NCBI GenBank assembly: GCA_934486785.1
Contig: CAKSQK010000002.1
Span: 124,001-188,000 of the forward strand
Reading direction: 5' to 3'
DNA from: an uncultured Niabella sp.
GTDB taxonomy: Bacteria; Bacteroidota; Bacteroidia; Chitinophagales; Chitinophagaceae
DNA: 64,000 nucleotides
Below are positions 28,394-38,187 of this stretch, piece by piece. Position 1 is the stretch's first letter, and the number at the start of each line of letters is the position of its first letter. A model generated the notes under the pieces. The model ran no database searches and was not told the DNA's origin. It worked only from the letters and a program-made list of their open reading frames with translations. Both the position numbers and the translations under genes were made by a program.

Positions 28394-29938
28394 TTAATAG
28401 CCGGAGTTCTGAATTAATACTCCTTTGCTTAAATCTATTTGTTGTTGCGGAATGGGTAAGCGCACATCCCGGCTGTCTAAAAAGTTGGCTTTGCCGGCCG
28501 CGTGCATCATGGTTTGCGCAATGCCCCAGCGCACAATATCAAAAAAGCGTTCATGCTCCATGGCCAATTCTATCCTTCTTTCGTGCCTGATGGCGTTTCT
28601 TAATTCATTCTGATCCGTAGTAGTAATATCAGGCAACACCCCTGCTGCCGCGCCCCTCCTGGCCCTGGCCCTTACTGAATTTAAGGCTTCCAGCGCTGCA
28701 GTAGTATTGCCCATCTCATTGGCTGCTTCAGCATACATCAGCACCACATCAGCATAGCGTAAAATGCGCACGTTCATCCAATACGAACTTCTTGCAATGG
28801 TATTGCGTAGCTGCGGGCTTGACAATACTTTGTGATTGTACATGGGGTTAGGAACCTGGCTGGGATAAAGCGGCATCACTTCGCCATAAATAGTTGTATT
28901 TTGTTTTGTACTTGTGCTGGAGTACAAAATGGTTCGTGCTTTTCGGGGATCGCCAGGTTCGTAGGCCCCTTCTAAAACAGCGCTGGGCACGTTCCAGCCC
29001 CAACCCAGGTCCCAACTTCCGGTTCCCCTTACGCCTTGTATACTGGCATACTGTATGCCGTTTGAAGTAGGAATAGAAGATGTGGCTGTGGCCTGCACTT
29101 CAAAAACAGATTCTTTACTGTTTTCACCCGCTTCGCCAAAAATATCATTGTAAGAAACAGACAGGTTATACTGTCCGCTGTTCATCACTGCATTTGCGGC
29201 TGTAGCTGCCAGCCCCCATTTTCTCTGGTACAGGTAAACCTTGGCAAGCATGCCCTGAGCGGCGCCTTTGGTTGCTCTGCCAATAAATTTTGCATCCCAT
29301 GATAAAGGCAGGTATTGTACAGCGTAGCTCAAATCTTCTTCAATAAAAGCATAGACCTGCTGCGCGGTACTTTGCGGCACAACCGGTTGAGAAGTAACAT
29401 TTGCATAAATGGTATCAATGATGGGTATATTTTCAAAAAGCCTTACCAGCATAAAATAAGCGTATCCCCGCAGGAAGCGTGCTTCTGCTTTGGATTGCAG
29501 TTTCACGGCTTCTGAAGCTGTGATGCTGCTTAAAGTATCAATATTAATGATGGCGCTGTTACACTTATTGATGAGGCCATAAAAGCCCGTCCATAATGTA
29601 TTGGCACGCGCATTAGAAGGCGTAACGGGAAAATTTTCCATTTCTGCCACACTGGCGCCGCCATCTGCCGGCGTACTTCCTTTGTCCGCGTCATCGCTGC
29701 GAATGCTGGTAGCATTTACAAAAGCATCTACGTGTACTGAGTAACTGCGCAGGTCGTTATAAGCTCCAAAAACAAATTGGTCATAAGGGCCGCTGCCGCC
29801 AGGATAAGGATAATTATCTGCTGTGTATGCGCCCTGCCTTTGTGTATCTAAAAACTTTTTACAACCCGTAAAGGATATGAATAAAAAACAAGCCGCTATA
29901 AAAACGGGAATTGTTTTATGTATGTATTTTATGTTCAT
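28394..29938 (-). CDS. SusD/RagB-family glycan-binding lipoprotein
   Basis: 514 residues with lipobox ISFTGC (Cys26). Features of SusD: TPR-like helices (ARFLRGYAYFMLVRLFENIP, AAQGMLAKVYLYQRKWGLA), RYADVVLMYAEAANEMGN, and the C-terminal RHERRIELAMEHERFFDIVR block. It forms the lid of the SusC transporter and binds the imported glycan. Downstream of SusC by 132 bp, upstream of the SGNH protein by 25 bp. Confidence 0.95.
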   Translation of the reverse strand: MNIKYIHKTIPVFIAACFLFISFTGCKKFLDTQRQGAYTADNYPYPGGSGPYDQFVFGAYNDLRSYSVHVDAFVNATSIRSDDADKGSTPADGGASVAEMENFPVTPSNARANTLWTGFYGLINKCNSAIINIDTLSSITASEAVKLQSKAEARFLRGYAYFMLVRLFENIPIIDTIYANVTSQPVVPQSTAQQVYAFIEEDLSYAVQYLPLSWDAKFIGRATKGAAQGMLAKVYLYQRKWGLAATAANAVMNSGQYNLSVSYNDIFGEAGENSKESVFEVQATATSSIPTSNGIQYASIQGVRGTGSWDLGWGWNVPSAVLEGAYEPGDPRKARTILYSSTSTKQNTTIYGEVMPLYPSQVPNPMYNHKVLSSPQLRNTIARSSYWMNVRILRYADVVLMYAEAANEMGNTTAALEALNSVRARARRGAAAGVLPDITTTDQNELRNAIRHERRIELAMEHERFFDIVRWGIAQTMMHAAGKANFLDSRDVRLPIPQQQIDLSKGVLIQNSGY

Positions 29939-30070
29939 GTGTAAATTTTTTATTTGTTATTTATTTGCCACATAAAATTTGCCATAATAGTAAACATAAT
30001 TGTGCGAAGCATTCAAATGGCTCATTTTATGAGTAGACTGTTTAATGTTTTGAATCATCAACATAAAGTA

Positions 30071-33000
30071 TTAAAAAGTTAGATTAACGCCAAGCGTGTA
30101 GGTGGCAGGAACAGGATAGATGCCGTTATCTGCACCGCCTCCTAAAATATCACCAATAGGAGCTTCGGGTGAGTAACCACTTACGCGGCTCCATGTTTTG
30201 ATGTTTTGCCCGCTGATATAAATACGTGCCTGCTTTACAAAGGTTTGCGCAAGCCTGTCCCTGTTGATGTTGTAACCCAGTTGCAGCGTACGGATGCGGA
30301 AGTAATCTCCGGGCTCCAGCCAATAGCTGCTGAACAGGTAATTGTTACCACGCCTGCTGTCTAAAATAGGTTCAACATTGGTAGATCCCGGAACCGTCCA
30401 AGCGTTCAACCTGTTAGACTCATAATTTAAGGTGGCAAAATTTTGTGTACGGCGTTGTACATATATTTTGTTGCCTGCCACACCCTGGCCCTCCAACAAA
30501 AAGTCGAAACCTTTGTACTCAAGGTTGATGCTGGCCCCAAAACTATAAGGTGGGAATGGTGTGCCCAGGTATGTGCGGTCTGCCGTGTTTATGGTATCAT
30601 TTCCGTCAATATCGGCATAAATAATATCACCCGGACGCGCGTTGGCAAAATACGGCAGGTTTTCCATTTGTGTTACAGACTGGTAAATGCCTGTTTGTTT
30701 GTACCCGTAGAAATATCCTATGGAATAACCGGTTTGCGTTCTGTTGGCTCCGTTTCGCAATATCTCAAAATTGATATTGTCACCAATAGAGTTCACCATA
30801 TTTTTATTATAACTGAAGTTGGCATTGATCCCATATCGGAAACCGCTCTCTGTTCTGTCACTCCAACCGGCTGTTATCTCTATACCTCTGTTGGTAATTT
30901 TACCCAGGTTGGTAAAGTACTCGCGACTGTCATTGGGTATTGCCAGCCTGGTGAGGATGTCCGTTGTGGTTCTATCGTACAGGTTTACTTCTGTATTCAA
31001 TCTGTTATCAAGCGCACGCACTTCCAGGCCTATGTCAATACCGCGTACCACTTCCCAATGCAGGTTGGGATCAGGAATGTATGCTGCCTGCACGGCCGTG
31101 TAAACGTTGTCGCCAAAAATTGCTGTTGACGCATTTGAAACACCGGGTTGATACAAATTATCAGGAACTCCATTTGAGTTACCTATTTTACCCCATGCTG
31201 CTCTCAATTTCAGGAAGTTGATGTTTTCAACACTACTGAAAAATTCTTCCTGACTGATTACCCAACCAGCGCCCACGCTTCCAAAAGTACCCCAGCGATT
31301 TTCTGGAGAAAACTTAGAACTTCCGTCACGGCGAATGGTGGCGTTTAACAAATACCTGTTTTTAAAAGCATAATTCACCCTACCGAAACCACCGGCAAGT
31401 GCGCTTTTACCGCCGCCACCGCCATAACTTCCAGGATTGTTCACATTAGCTACGCCCAAGTACCAGTAATCTGGATCGTTTGGAATGTTGAGCGTGGTAT
31501 CTCTCCTGTTTCCATTGATACCGGTATTATCGGTGTACACGGTAGTGAAACCGGCTACAGCAGTAAAGCGATGTTCATTTTCAAAGTTTTTATCCCAAGT
31601 CAGCGTATGATCCTGCTGAAACCTTCTGAATTCTTCCTGCCCTTGCGATACAGAAGTAAATTGCCTGTTGTCATAAGTGGTATCAGAAGGTCCGTTTTCA
31701 CCTATGTTGATAAATCTAAACGGCAGTGCTGAATATCCCCTGTTATTGTTAAAACCAAGGTCAGTGTACACAACGGAACGCCATGTTAAGTCCTGTAATA
31801 TTTTGAACTCTGCAAATAAATTACCAACGAAACGGTACCCGCGGTTGATGGAAGTGTTGTTATTACGGTTCAGCGTAGCAATCGGGTTGCCCACCTGCGC
31901 TCTCTGGAAAGACGGCATGCTGTAATACAGGTCGTCTGCAGCCTGAACTGGAACAATAGGCGCAGCCCACAGGGCATTGGTAAGAGAAACAGAAGTTGGA
32001 TTAAGATTCCAGTAAGTTCCGGCAATATCGCCGCCTACCTTAATTCTGTCGGTAATGCGCACCTCCTGGTTTAACCGGGCGGTGAAGCGTTCGTAATCGC
32101 CATATTTCACCACACCTTCCTGTTTATTGTATCCCAGGTTTAGATAAGTTGTGGTTTTTTCACCACTGTTAGAAACACTTAAGCTATGGTTGGTGAGGAA
32201 TGCTTTTCTTAAGATCAGATCCTGCCAGTTAGTATTGGCATTATATCCTGAATAATCGAACGGCGAAGCGCCGGAATTGGCAAGCTGTGCATTGTACAGT
32301 TTTTTAAAACCTTCCGCATCAGTTACATCAATCCTGTCAATTACCTGGCTAAAGCCGGCTGAGCTTTGCAGGTTCACGCGGGTTTGTCCCCTCGCCGCTT
32401 TTTTTGAAGTAATAGCAATGACACCGTTGGCGCCACGCAAACCATAAATGGCAATAGAAGACGGATCGCGCAGCACATCTATGGTTTCAATATCAGCAGG
32501 ATTTAAAAAATCAATATTGTCATGCAACACGCCATCTACCACGTACAAAGGGCTGGCGCTGTTGGTACTGTTTACGCCACGAATGCGCACTACCGGTGCA
32601 GCGCCGGGAATGCCTGAGTTACTGATGGTTAGACCAGCTACCTTACCCTGTAGGGAACTGATGGGATTGGTGTTAGGCATGCGCGCAATCTCTTCTCCCC
32701 TTACCTGCGCTACAGAACCCGTAACATCCACTTTTCTCTGGGTACCATAACCCACAACCACCACCTGTTCCATCACCTGCTGGGATGCTACCAGTACAAC
32801 GGCCACAGTGGTTTGCCCGTTTAAGGGATATTCCTGCTCTACATACCCCACCGAAGAAAATACCAGCACCTGGTTGGCATCAGGCACGGTAAGTGTAAAA
32901 TTACCTTCGGCATCGGTAATGGTACCGGTTGTGGTGCCCCTTAGCATTACCGATACACCTGCCAGCGGAGAGCCGTTTTGATCCATCACCTGACCGGTGA

Positions 33001-33382
33001 TTACCACATCCGGCTGTACGGCCGGCAAAATGGCTATCAGCTTTTCGCTTACCACCTTGTAGGTAAGCCCGGTGCCTGCCAGCAACTGGTCAAGCGCGGC
33101 GATTACCGGTGTGTTGCGCACCAACAGGTTCACTTTACGATCAAGGCCCGGCAGGTTATAGTTATACATGAACCGTAAAGCGCCTTTTTTCTCAATATCG
33201 CGCAGCACATTTTTTACCTCTGTGTTTTTTGCATTCACAGTAATGTTTTGGCCCACCACCTCACTAGCCTGAACCTGGAGCGCGGTAAAGCACAACATAA
33301 AAAATACAACCTTCATAATCACGAAAGTTTTTAATAGCGGCCGGGAGAGCAGTTTTCGGCCTGCGTGTTCGCTCGTTGTCAT
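30071..33382 (-). CDS. SusC/RagA-family TonB-dependent glycan transporter
   Basis: About 1103 residues from the ATG at 33382 (an in-frame ATG 14 codons upstream at 33424 is less likely). Order: signal region ending ALQVQA, an STN domain (about 40-115, KNTEVKNVLRDIEKKGALRF) able to contact the FecR anti-sigma, a carboxypeptidase-like regulatory domain (ITGQVMDQNGSPLAGVSVML), the plug with VVVGYGTQRKVDVTGSVAQV and PLYVVDGV, and a barrel ending YTLGVNLTF. The STN domain together with the adjacent ECF/FecR pair indicates ligand-triggered transcription. Imports oligosaccharides with SusD. Confidence 0.96.
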   Translation of the reverse strand: MTTSEHAGRKLLSRPLLKTFVIMKVVFFMLCFTALQVQASEVVGQNITVNAKNTEVKNVLRDIEKKGALRFMYNYNLPGLDRKVNLLVRNTPVIAALDQLLAGTGLTYKVVSEKLIAILPAVQPDVVITGQVMDQNGSPLAGVSVMLRGTTTGTITDAEGNFTLTVPDANQVLVFSSVGYVEQEYPLNGQTTVAVVLVASQQVMEQVVVVGYGTQRKVDVTGSVAQVRGEEIARMPNTNPISSLQGKVAGLTISNSGIPGAAPVVRIRGVNSTNSASPLYVVDGVLHDNIDFLNPADIETIDVLRDPSSIAIYGLRGANGVIAITSKKAARGQTRVNLQSSAGFSQVIDRIDVTDAEGFKKLYNAQLANSGASPFDYSGYNANTNWQDLILRKAFLTNHSLSVSNSGEKTTTYLNLGYNKQEGVVKYGDYERFTARLNQEVRITDRIKVGGDIAGTYWNLNPTSVSLTNALWAAPIVPVQAADDLYYSMPSFQRAQVGNPIATLNRNNNTSINRGYRFVGNLFAEFKILQDLTWRSVVYTDLGFNNNRGYSALPFRFINIGENGPSDTTYDNRQFTSVSQGQEEFRRFQQDHTLTWDKNFENEHRFTAVAGFTTVYTDNTGINGNRRDTTLNIPNDPDYWYLGVANVNNPGSYGGGGGKSALAGGFGRVNYAFKNRYLLNATIRRDGSSKFSPENRWGTFGSVGAGWVISQEEFFSSVENINFLKLRAAWGKIGNSNGVPDNLYQPGVSNASTAIFGDNVYTAVQAAYIPDPNLHWEVVRGIDIGLEVRALDNRLNTEVNLYDRTTTDILTRLAIPNDSREYFTNLGKITNRGIEITAGWSDRTESGFRYGINANFSYNKNMVNSIGDNINFEILRNGANRTQTGYSIGYFYGYKQTGIYQSVTQMENLPYFANARPGDIIYADIDGNDTINTADRTYLGTPFPPYSFGASINLEYKGFDFLLEGQGVAGNKIYVQRRTQNFATLNYESNRLNAWTVPGSTNVEPILDSRRGNNYLFSSYWLEPGDYFRIRTLQLGYNINRDRLAQTFVKQARIYISGQNIKTWSRVSGYSPEAPIGDILGGGADNGIYPVPATYTLGVNLTF

Positions 33383-33467
33383 ACATTTTAATTTATTATT
33401 TAATAATCGGGCTGCATGGCGCACTGGTCATTGCATGTTTTGGATAAACGGCAAAAGCGTTATACGC

Positions 33468-34538
33468 TTAATAAATTTCTACCGTATGACCTTTGATGCT
33501 GTAATTGAATGGCGCAATCAACTGAAGCCCCTTTAATGCCTGTTCAAGTGTTTCATCTTCAAAAGCACCGCGCAGGCGGAATGATGAAACTTCTTTGTTT
33601 TTAAAAACGACGCTAATATCATACCACCGTTCCATTTTTTTGGCCAGTTCCAAAAAAGTGTCGCCTTCAAAAACCAACCTGTTATAGATCCATGATGTTT
33701 CTGCAAAAGCAGAATCGCCACCGGTAACATCCGTTAACTCCTGTATAATAAAAGAAAGCGGCTTTGCCGGTTTGCCATCGGCTGCGGTATGGGCGCTTTC
33801 CTCAGAATATTCCTTTATATACACCGCTTTTTCGCCGGGTTTCAGCGATATGCTTTTGTGCGCGGCAGTTACCCTGGGCTCAAGTGTTACCCTGCCCGTG
33901 AGGAGGGTTGTTTCAACCGAACCATCATCTTCATAAGCTTTCACGTTAAAACTGGTACCCAGCACCCTGATGGCCAGCTCAGGCGTTTGCACCACAAACG
34001 GTCTGTTTGCATCCTTCACCACATCAAAAAATGCTTCACCTTTTAGTGTTATCTGCCGTAAAGGCCCGCTGAATTCTTTATCATAATAAACAGTGCTGCC
34101 CGAGTTGAGCCAAACTTTTGAACCATCCGGCAGCAATAAATAGGATTTTTCGCCTTTTGCCGCTGCTACTTCGTGGATATGTTGCTGCCCTGCTCCCGCA
34201 CTGCTTTGCCAAATCCACCAGACGCTTACCACCAAAAGCCCTGCAAACACGGCTGCCGCCAGCCAGCGCGACAGCAGCGGGAATCTTTTTTTGCTCTTAG
34301 CAAATTTTGACGTTTCTGTTTGACCGCTTTTGGCTTTCTCCATCATCAGCGGGAACCGTGCATCCAGGTCTTGCCGGGGAAAAGTGTCCTCATCACTCCA
34401 GTATGATTGTAAGGATTCGATAAAAAAGCGGTCTTCAGGGTGCGCTTTCAGCCATTCTTTCAGGCGCGCCTGCTCTTCTTCAGTAGCTTCGCCTGAAAGG
34501 GTACGCGTGATCAATATGGCAAGTTCTCTCTGTATCAT
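33468..34538 (-). CDS. FecR-family anti-sigma factor
   Basis: 356 residues from the ATG at 34538, selected because IQRELAILITRTLSGEATEEE is the usual start (an in-frame ATG at 34565 adds nine residues). N-terminal cytoplasmic anti-sigma domain, one membrane helix (about 89-110, WLAAAVFAGLLVVSVWWIW), periplasmic FecR domain (LLPDGSKVWLNSGS) and a C-terminal DUF4974/STN-like domain ending HTVEIY. It holds the ECF sigma until SusC binds its glycan. Located between the sigma gene and SusC. Confidence 0.94.
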   Translation of the reverse strand: MIQRELAILITRTLSGEATEEEQARLKEWLKAHPEDRFFIESLQSYWSDEDTFPRQDLDARFPLMMEKAKSGQTETSKFAKSKKRFPLLSRWLAAAVFAGLLVVSVWWIWQSSAGAGQQHIHEVAAAKGEKSYLLLPDGSKVWLNSGSTVYYDKEFSGPLRQITLKGEAFFDVVKDANRPFVVQTPELAIRVLGTSFNVKAYEDDGSVETTLLTGRVTLEPRVTAAHKSISLKPGEKAVYIKEYSEESAHTAADGKPAKPLSFIIQELTDVTGGDSAFAETSWIYNRLVFEGDTFLELAKKMERWYDISVVFKNKEVSSFRLRGAFEDETLEQALKGLQLIAPFNYSIKGHTVEIY

Positions 34539-34615
34539 GGCTGCCTTTATATTATGAGACAGCAAACGAGAGTGTTCACCCTAAAAGAAAGAAGAATTTT
34601 TTTTGAATGGCGCCA

Positions 34616-35200
34616 TTATGCGCTGCGTACTTTTTTACCGGGTACAACATCGAGGTGAAATTTCACCTTTTCGCTGATTTTTTTTACCGCAATCACCATT
34701 TGGGCGTCAACGGTTTTTACTGAAATATTCAGAATTTCCGCCACTTCCCTGTATTTGAGGCCGTCTTCGCGCACCAGCCTGAAGATGATACGGCATTTGG
34801 GCGGCAGGCTGTCTACGGCACTGCTGATCTTTTTAAAAATTTCTTTAGTAATGAGCATTTGCTGGGGAGACTGGTGGTCAGCAAGCGGGATGTTGTCAAG
34901 ATCGAAAGGCTCAGTATGATTTGCGCGGGCCTTTTGCGACAGGTAGTTTAGCGATGTATTTTTGATGGAAGTGTACAGGTAGGTTTTAAGGTTGGTGATC
35001 TCGGGAAGTTTGCTTCGGTTTTTCCATACTTTCACAAATACTTCATCCATCATTTCAAGCGCAGCCTCTTTATCCTGTGTGATGGAAAAGGCAAAACGGG
35101 TAAGCTTGGAAGCAAAATGGTTGAACAACTGCCGAAACGCCTTTTCATCTCCCAATGCTACTTTTTTCTGCCAATGATATAGGTTGCCATCCTCCACCAT
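34616..35200 (-). CDS. ECF RNA polymerase sigma factor (FecI-like)
   Basis: 194 residues: sigma-2 region (FRQLFNHFASKLTRFAFSI, EMMDEVFVKVWKNR) and sigma-4 (LPPKCRIIFRLVREDGLKYR, EVAEILNISVKTVDAQM) with the helix-turn-helix. Activates the PUL under control of the FecR protein encoded 77 bp downstream. Close paralogue of the sigma factor at 40592-41191 (shared LVREDGL.Y.EVAEILNISV). Confidence 0.95.
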   Translation of the reverse strand: MVEDGNLYHWQKKVALGDEKAFRQLFNHFASKLTRFAFSITQDKEAALEMMDEVFVKVWKNRSKLPEITNLKTYLYTSIKNTSLNYLSQKARANHTEPFDLDNIPLADHQSPQQMLITKEIFKKISSAVDSLPPKCRIIFRLVREDGLKYREVAEILNISVKTVDAQMVIAVKKISEKVKFHLDVVPGKKVRSA

Positions 35201-35204
35201 GTAT

Positions 35205-35212
35205 CAAATATA
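35205..35212 (-). promoter_or_regulatory. Putative -7 element of the ECF sigma gene
   Basis: On the minus strand TATATTTG, a full match to TAnnTTTG, ends only 5 nt before the ATG at 35200. The leader would be extremely short; the element may be coincidental. Confidence 0.3.
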
Positions 35213-35298
35213 GACAATATCTGCTTAAATGAGCCAGGCTTTAAGCAAACAGCCTTTTGACTTTTTAATTCAACTTTTTTCCGCCACCGCATTTACCC

Positions 35299-36738
35299 TT
35301 ACCAAATCAGCGTCGCCACAGATTTTCCTTCTACTGTTACAGGAGCCCATTTGCCTTTGTGCCTTAAATTGAAAGTGTAAGGCGTGGGGCCCTCGTTCAG
35401 CGCGATCATTACTTTTTTACCATCCGGCCTCAGAAATGCCACGTTTTGGATCACGCCGGCATAATTGCTTTCAATTCTTACCGAGCCGGGTGGCACAAAT
35501 TTAGAGGCATGCGCAATGATGTAGTACCCCACGTTCCGGGTCACAGCAGACCCGCTGATGGTAAGGGCTCCTTTGCACTCGGTGCAGCCGCCGGGCGTAT
35601 GCGGGCCATAAGTGGGGTCGTTTGCCAGGTTCCACTCCATAGCCAGTTTGCTCCAGTTGCGCATGGTACCAATAATGACGTTTTTGATATGCCATTGCAG
35701 ATCGCCGTCAAATGTGCCTTTTGCCCCCGTCCATTGCTCGGTAAAGTATAGGTTTTTTGAAGGATAAGCGTTGTGCAGGTTGCCCATAGCCGCCACATCG
35801 CCGGCATACAAATGAAAGGCCGCGCCATCCACATATTTAGCCGCTTCCGCATCCGAGTAAATGGCAGAAGGATAATCGGGCCTGTCGAGGTTGTGATCAT
35901 ACACAATAATTTTTGTGGCAAGCCCCGCCGCCTGAAATGCAGGCCCCAGGCTGATTTTGATAAAATCACGCTGTTGCTCTGCCGTCATGTGCATGCTGGG
36001 ATTATTGCCCGGGTGCAGGGGTTCGTTTTGCGGCGTAATAGCGGTAATATTAATACCCTCGGCTTTCATAGCCTGAATGTATTTGACAAAATAAGTGGCG
36101 TAGGAGTTGTAATATTCCGGTTTCAGGCTGCCGCCAATGCTGCTGTTGTTGTCTTTCATCCACGTGGGCGGGCTCCAGGGTGTGGCAATTATTTTTATAG
36201 ATGGATTGATGGCCAGAATACTTTTTAGAACCGGTATCAGATGCACTTTATCGGGCGCTATGCTAAAGTGATCCTGGTTAATATCTGTTTGCCCGGCAGG
36301 AAGATCATTATAACTGAAAACGGTAGCATCCAGGTCGGAAGCGCCGATGCTTAACCGGATGTAACTGATGGCGATTTTGCCGTCGCCGCTGCCAAACAAT
36401 TCGTTGAGCAGGTTGTTTTTAGCTGTGGCCTCCATCTGGCTGATGAGCATGGCGCTGCCGCCTGTGAGGGTATAACCAAAGCCGTCAATGGTTTGATAAG
36501 TTTTTGTTTCATCCACATCTGCATTGGGAAATGTATTGGCAGCCGTACCAAAAGAAATTACTTTGTCCTGCTTTTGCAGCAGCACTGTTTGGTTTGCTTT
36601 GGTCAGCCACATCTCCACATCATTTGTGCCCGGAGGATCGGGCGGCGGTGTACCTCCCCCGCTTCCGCCTTTATTGCACTGCGCGTTAAAATTCAATACT
36701 GCAAACAATACCAGGTAAAATATAAATCCTTTCTTCAT
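35299..36738 (-). CDS. GH30 glycosidase, probable beta-1,6-glucanase type
   Basis: 479 residues. Lipobox-like end of the signal peptide (LNFNAQC) followed by a Gly/Pro linker. TIM-barrel with TIDGFGYTLTGGSAML, PWSPPTWMK, acid/base Glu in ITPQNEP and nucleophile Glu in YFTEQWTG, then the side beta-domain ending SVATLIW. This is the GH30 clan-A layout; the lipoprotein form with these blocks is common in Bacteroidota GH30_3 enzymes that cut beta-1,6-glucan. Divides the intact PUL from the broken GH144-like gene upstream (122 bp). Confidence 0.88.
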   Translation of the reverse strand: MKKGFIFYLVLFAVLNFNAQCNKGGSGGGTPPPDPPGTNDVEMWLTKANQTVLLQKQDKVISFGTAANTFPNADVDETKTYQTIDGFGYTLTGGSAMLISQMEATAKNNLLNELFGSGDGKIAISYIRLSIGASDLDATVFSYNDLPAGQTDINQDHFSIAPDKVHLIPVLKSILAINPSIKIIATPWSPPTWMKDNNSSIGGSLKPEYYNSYATYFVKYIQAMKAEGINITAITPQNEPLHPGNNPSMHMTAEQQRDFIKISLGPAFQAAGLATKIIVYDHNLDRPDYPSAIYSDAEAAKYVDGAAFHLYAGDVAAMGNLHNAYPSKNLYFTEQWTGAKGTFDGDLQWHIKNVIIGTMRNWSKLAMEWNLANDPTYGPHTPGGCTECKGALTISGSAVTRNVGYYIIAHASKFVPPGSVRIESNYAGVIQNVAFLRPDGKKVMIALNEGPTPYTFNLRHKGKWAPVTVEGKSVATLIW

Positions 36739-36860
36739 TTGAGATTATTTATTTTTTTTAATGATCACTTCTGACTGGCTGCAATCCAGAGTAATTGCCC
36801 GCCGTAATGTACTCTAGAATTAAGACCACAAGGGTTTTTTGTCGTGCCTGTGGCAGCATT

Positions 36861-38118
36861 CTATAACCCAGTAAATCCCAGCTTTGCCAACCCGGCTTTC
36901 ACCTCCGGCGCGCTCATAAAAAGATCCCACAACAATCCCGTGCGGTAATTTTCTATCATCACAATGATCGGCCCCTGGTCTATGGCCAGAAAGGCATCGT
37001 CAAACCACGCGCCGTTTTTCAAAACATCCAAAGTAAATGCATCTGTAAAACCGTATTCCCTAAAAATCTTATCGCCCAATACATAATAATAAAATTTCAA
37101 AGCCGCCATTGATTCATTAGGCGTATATGGCAGGGATGAAATGGCTGCGGTCGGCGCTATATAGCCCAGGTCGTTTGTGGGCGAACTGGCATTATAGCCA
37201 TTTTTAATGTTGCTGGCTGTTAAGCCCCACACTGAATCGCTGTAACCATACCATTGTTTTGGATTGGCTTTGCAGTAATTGTAATTGATAAGTGTGTGAT
37301 GGCGCGTTTGTTCATTATAAGAAGCATAACTGTCGGTAAGTGCAGAGGGTTTCAGCCCCAGGAAAGAATAATGTTCAAAAAACAAAGGCCCGCCATAATC
37401 TTCGCCCAGCGGTAGCACAATATTGTAAAACTGCTTACCATTTTTCATTGCGCCGCTTCTTGCCCAACCCGCATCATAAGCATATTTGGAAATACCGTGT
37501 GTGGCTGAAGAAGCAGCTAAAACATAAGTGATCAGGCATTCGTTCCAGCCCTGTACTTTGTGGTTCATGGCCCAGGCCTTGTCGGGGCTCCAATGCCAGT
37601 AAAGCACTTGCTGGTTGTTTAAAAACCAGTTCCATTCCACGCGGTTAACAATGGTGTTGATGTCATTGCGCAGGTTGTTTTCATCCGCATCATTTCCCGT
37701 AAAATACTGCCTGGCCGTAAGCAGCCCCTGCATAAGAAAAGATGTTTCTACTATGTCGGCACCATTGTCGTTCTGAGCGACACGGTGTATTTTGTAAGGT
37801 GCGCAAGGCTAACCGGCTGGAGCACCACCACGGAATCCCTGTTGGTAAAAGTACTTGTATAAGAAGTTACAGTTCCGTTGGCATCAGTAATAGAAATACT
37901 GCCGGCTACAGCAGTTTGCCTTACGGGTTGAGAAAATGTAAAGCTGATGGAAGGCCTGGTGTTGATGCCGGCATTATCGCCCAGCGGCGCATTATTAATG
38001 GTAGCGGAAGTAATGGTAATAGCCGCGGGCGTTACCGGTGGTGACGGCGCGGGCTCTTTTTTGCAGGAAAGGAGGCTGCTGATCAAAAAGAATGAAAGAT
38101 ATAAATATTTTTTTTCAT
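36861..38118 (-). pseudogene. Broken Ig-like + GH144-like glucanase gene
   Basis: Two frames contain the parts of one gene. The N-terminal part (38118 down to about 37752) encodes a signal peptide KKYLYLSFFLISSLLSCKK and a Big_5/Ig-like domain ending TKYTVSLRTT; the C-terminal part (37733 down to 36861) encodes the second half of a GH144-like barrel beginning DNGADIVETSFLMQGLL and ending KLGFTGL. Two lesions are visible. The ATG at 38118 is followed by eight A residues that put it out of frame with the signal peptide; seven would restore it. The junction near 37780 jumps from the Ig frame straight into the catalytic frame, with the catalytic N-terminal ~110 residues (TLRYFWDF to GAFPHW in the intact paralogue) missing. 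Deletion plus frameshift makes this a pseudogene unless the assembly is wrong. Confidence 0.83.
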
Positions 38119-38137
38119 ATTATTTCAAACTGTACAA

Positions 38138-38172
38138 CATCAGGAGATGCAAAAATTTAGCATCCCCTGATG
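38138..38172. repeat. Inverted repeat between the broken GH144-like gene and the metallopeptidase
   Basis: CATCAGG-A-GATGC (38138-38150), loop of 9, GCATC-C-CCTGATG (38160-38172): a 12-bp stem with one mismatch. It lies 15 bp past the metallopeptidase stop. There is no T-run on either side, so it is not a classic intrinsic terminator; a rho-independent-like pause or an operator is possible. Confidence 0.55.
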
Positions 38173-38187
38173 TAACTGTTGCGATAA

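Noticed and set aside
37751..38086. Stand-alone Ig-like protein
   Set aside because: The signal peptide is out of frame with its ATG and it runs directly into the remainder of a GH144-like gene, so it is part of the broken gene.
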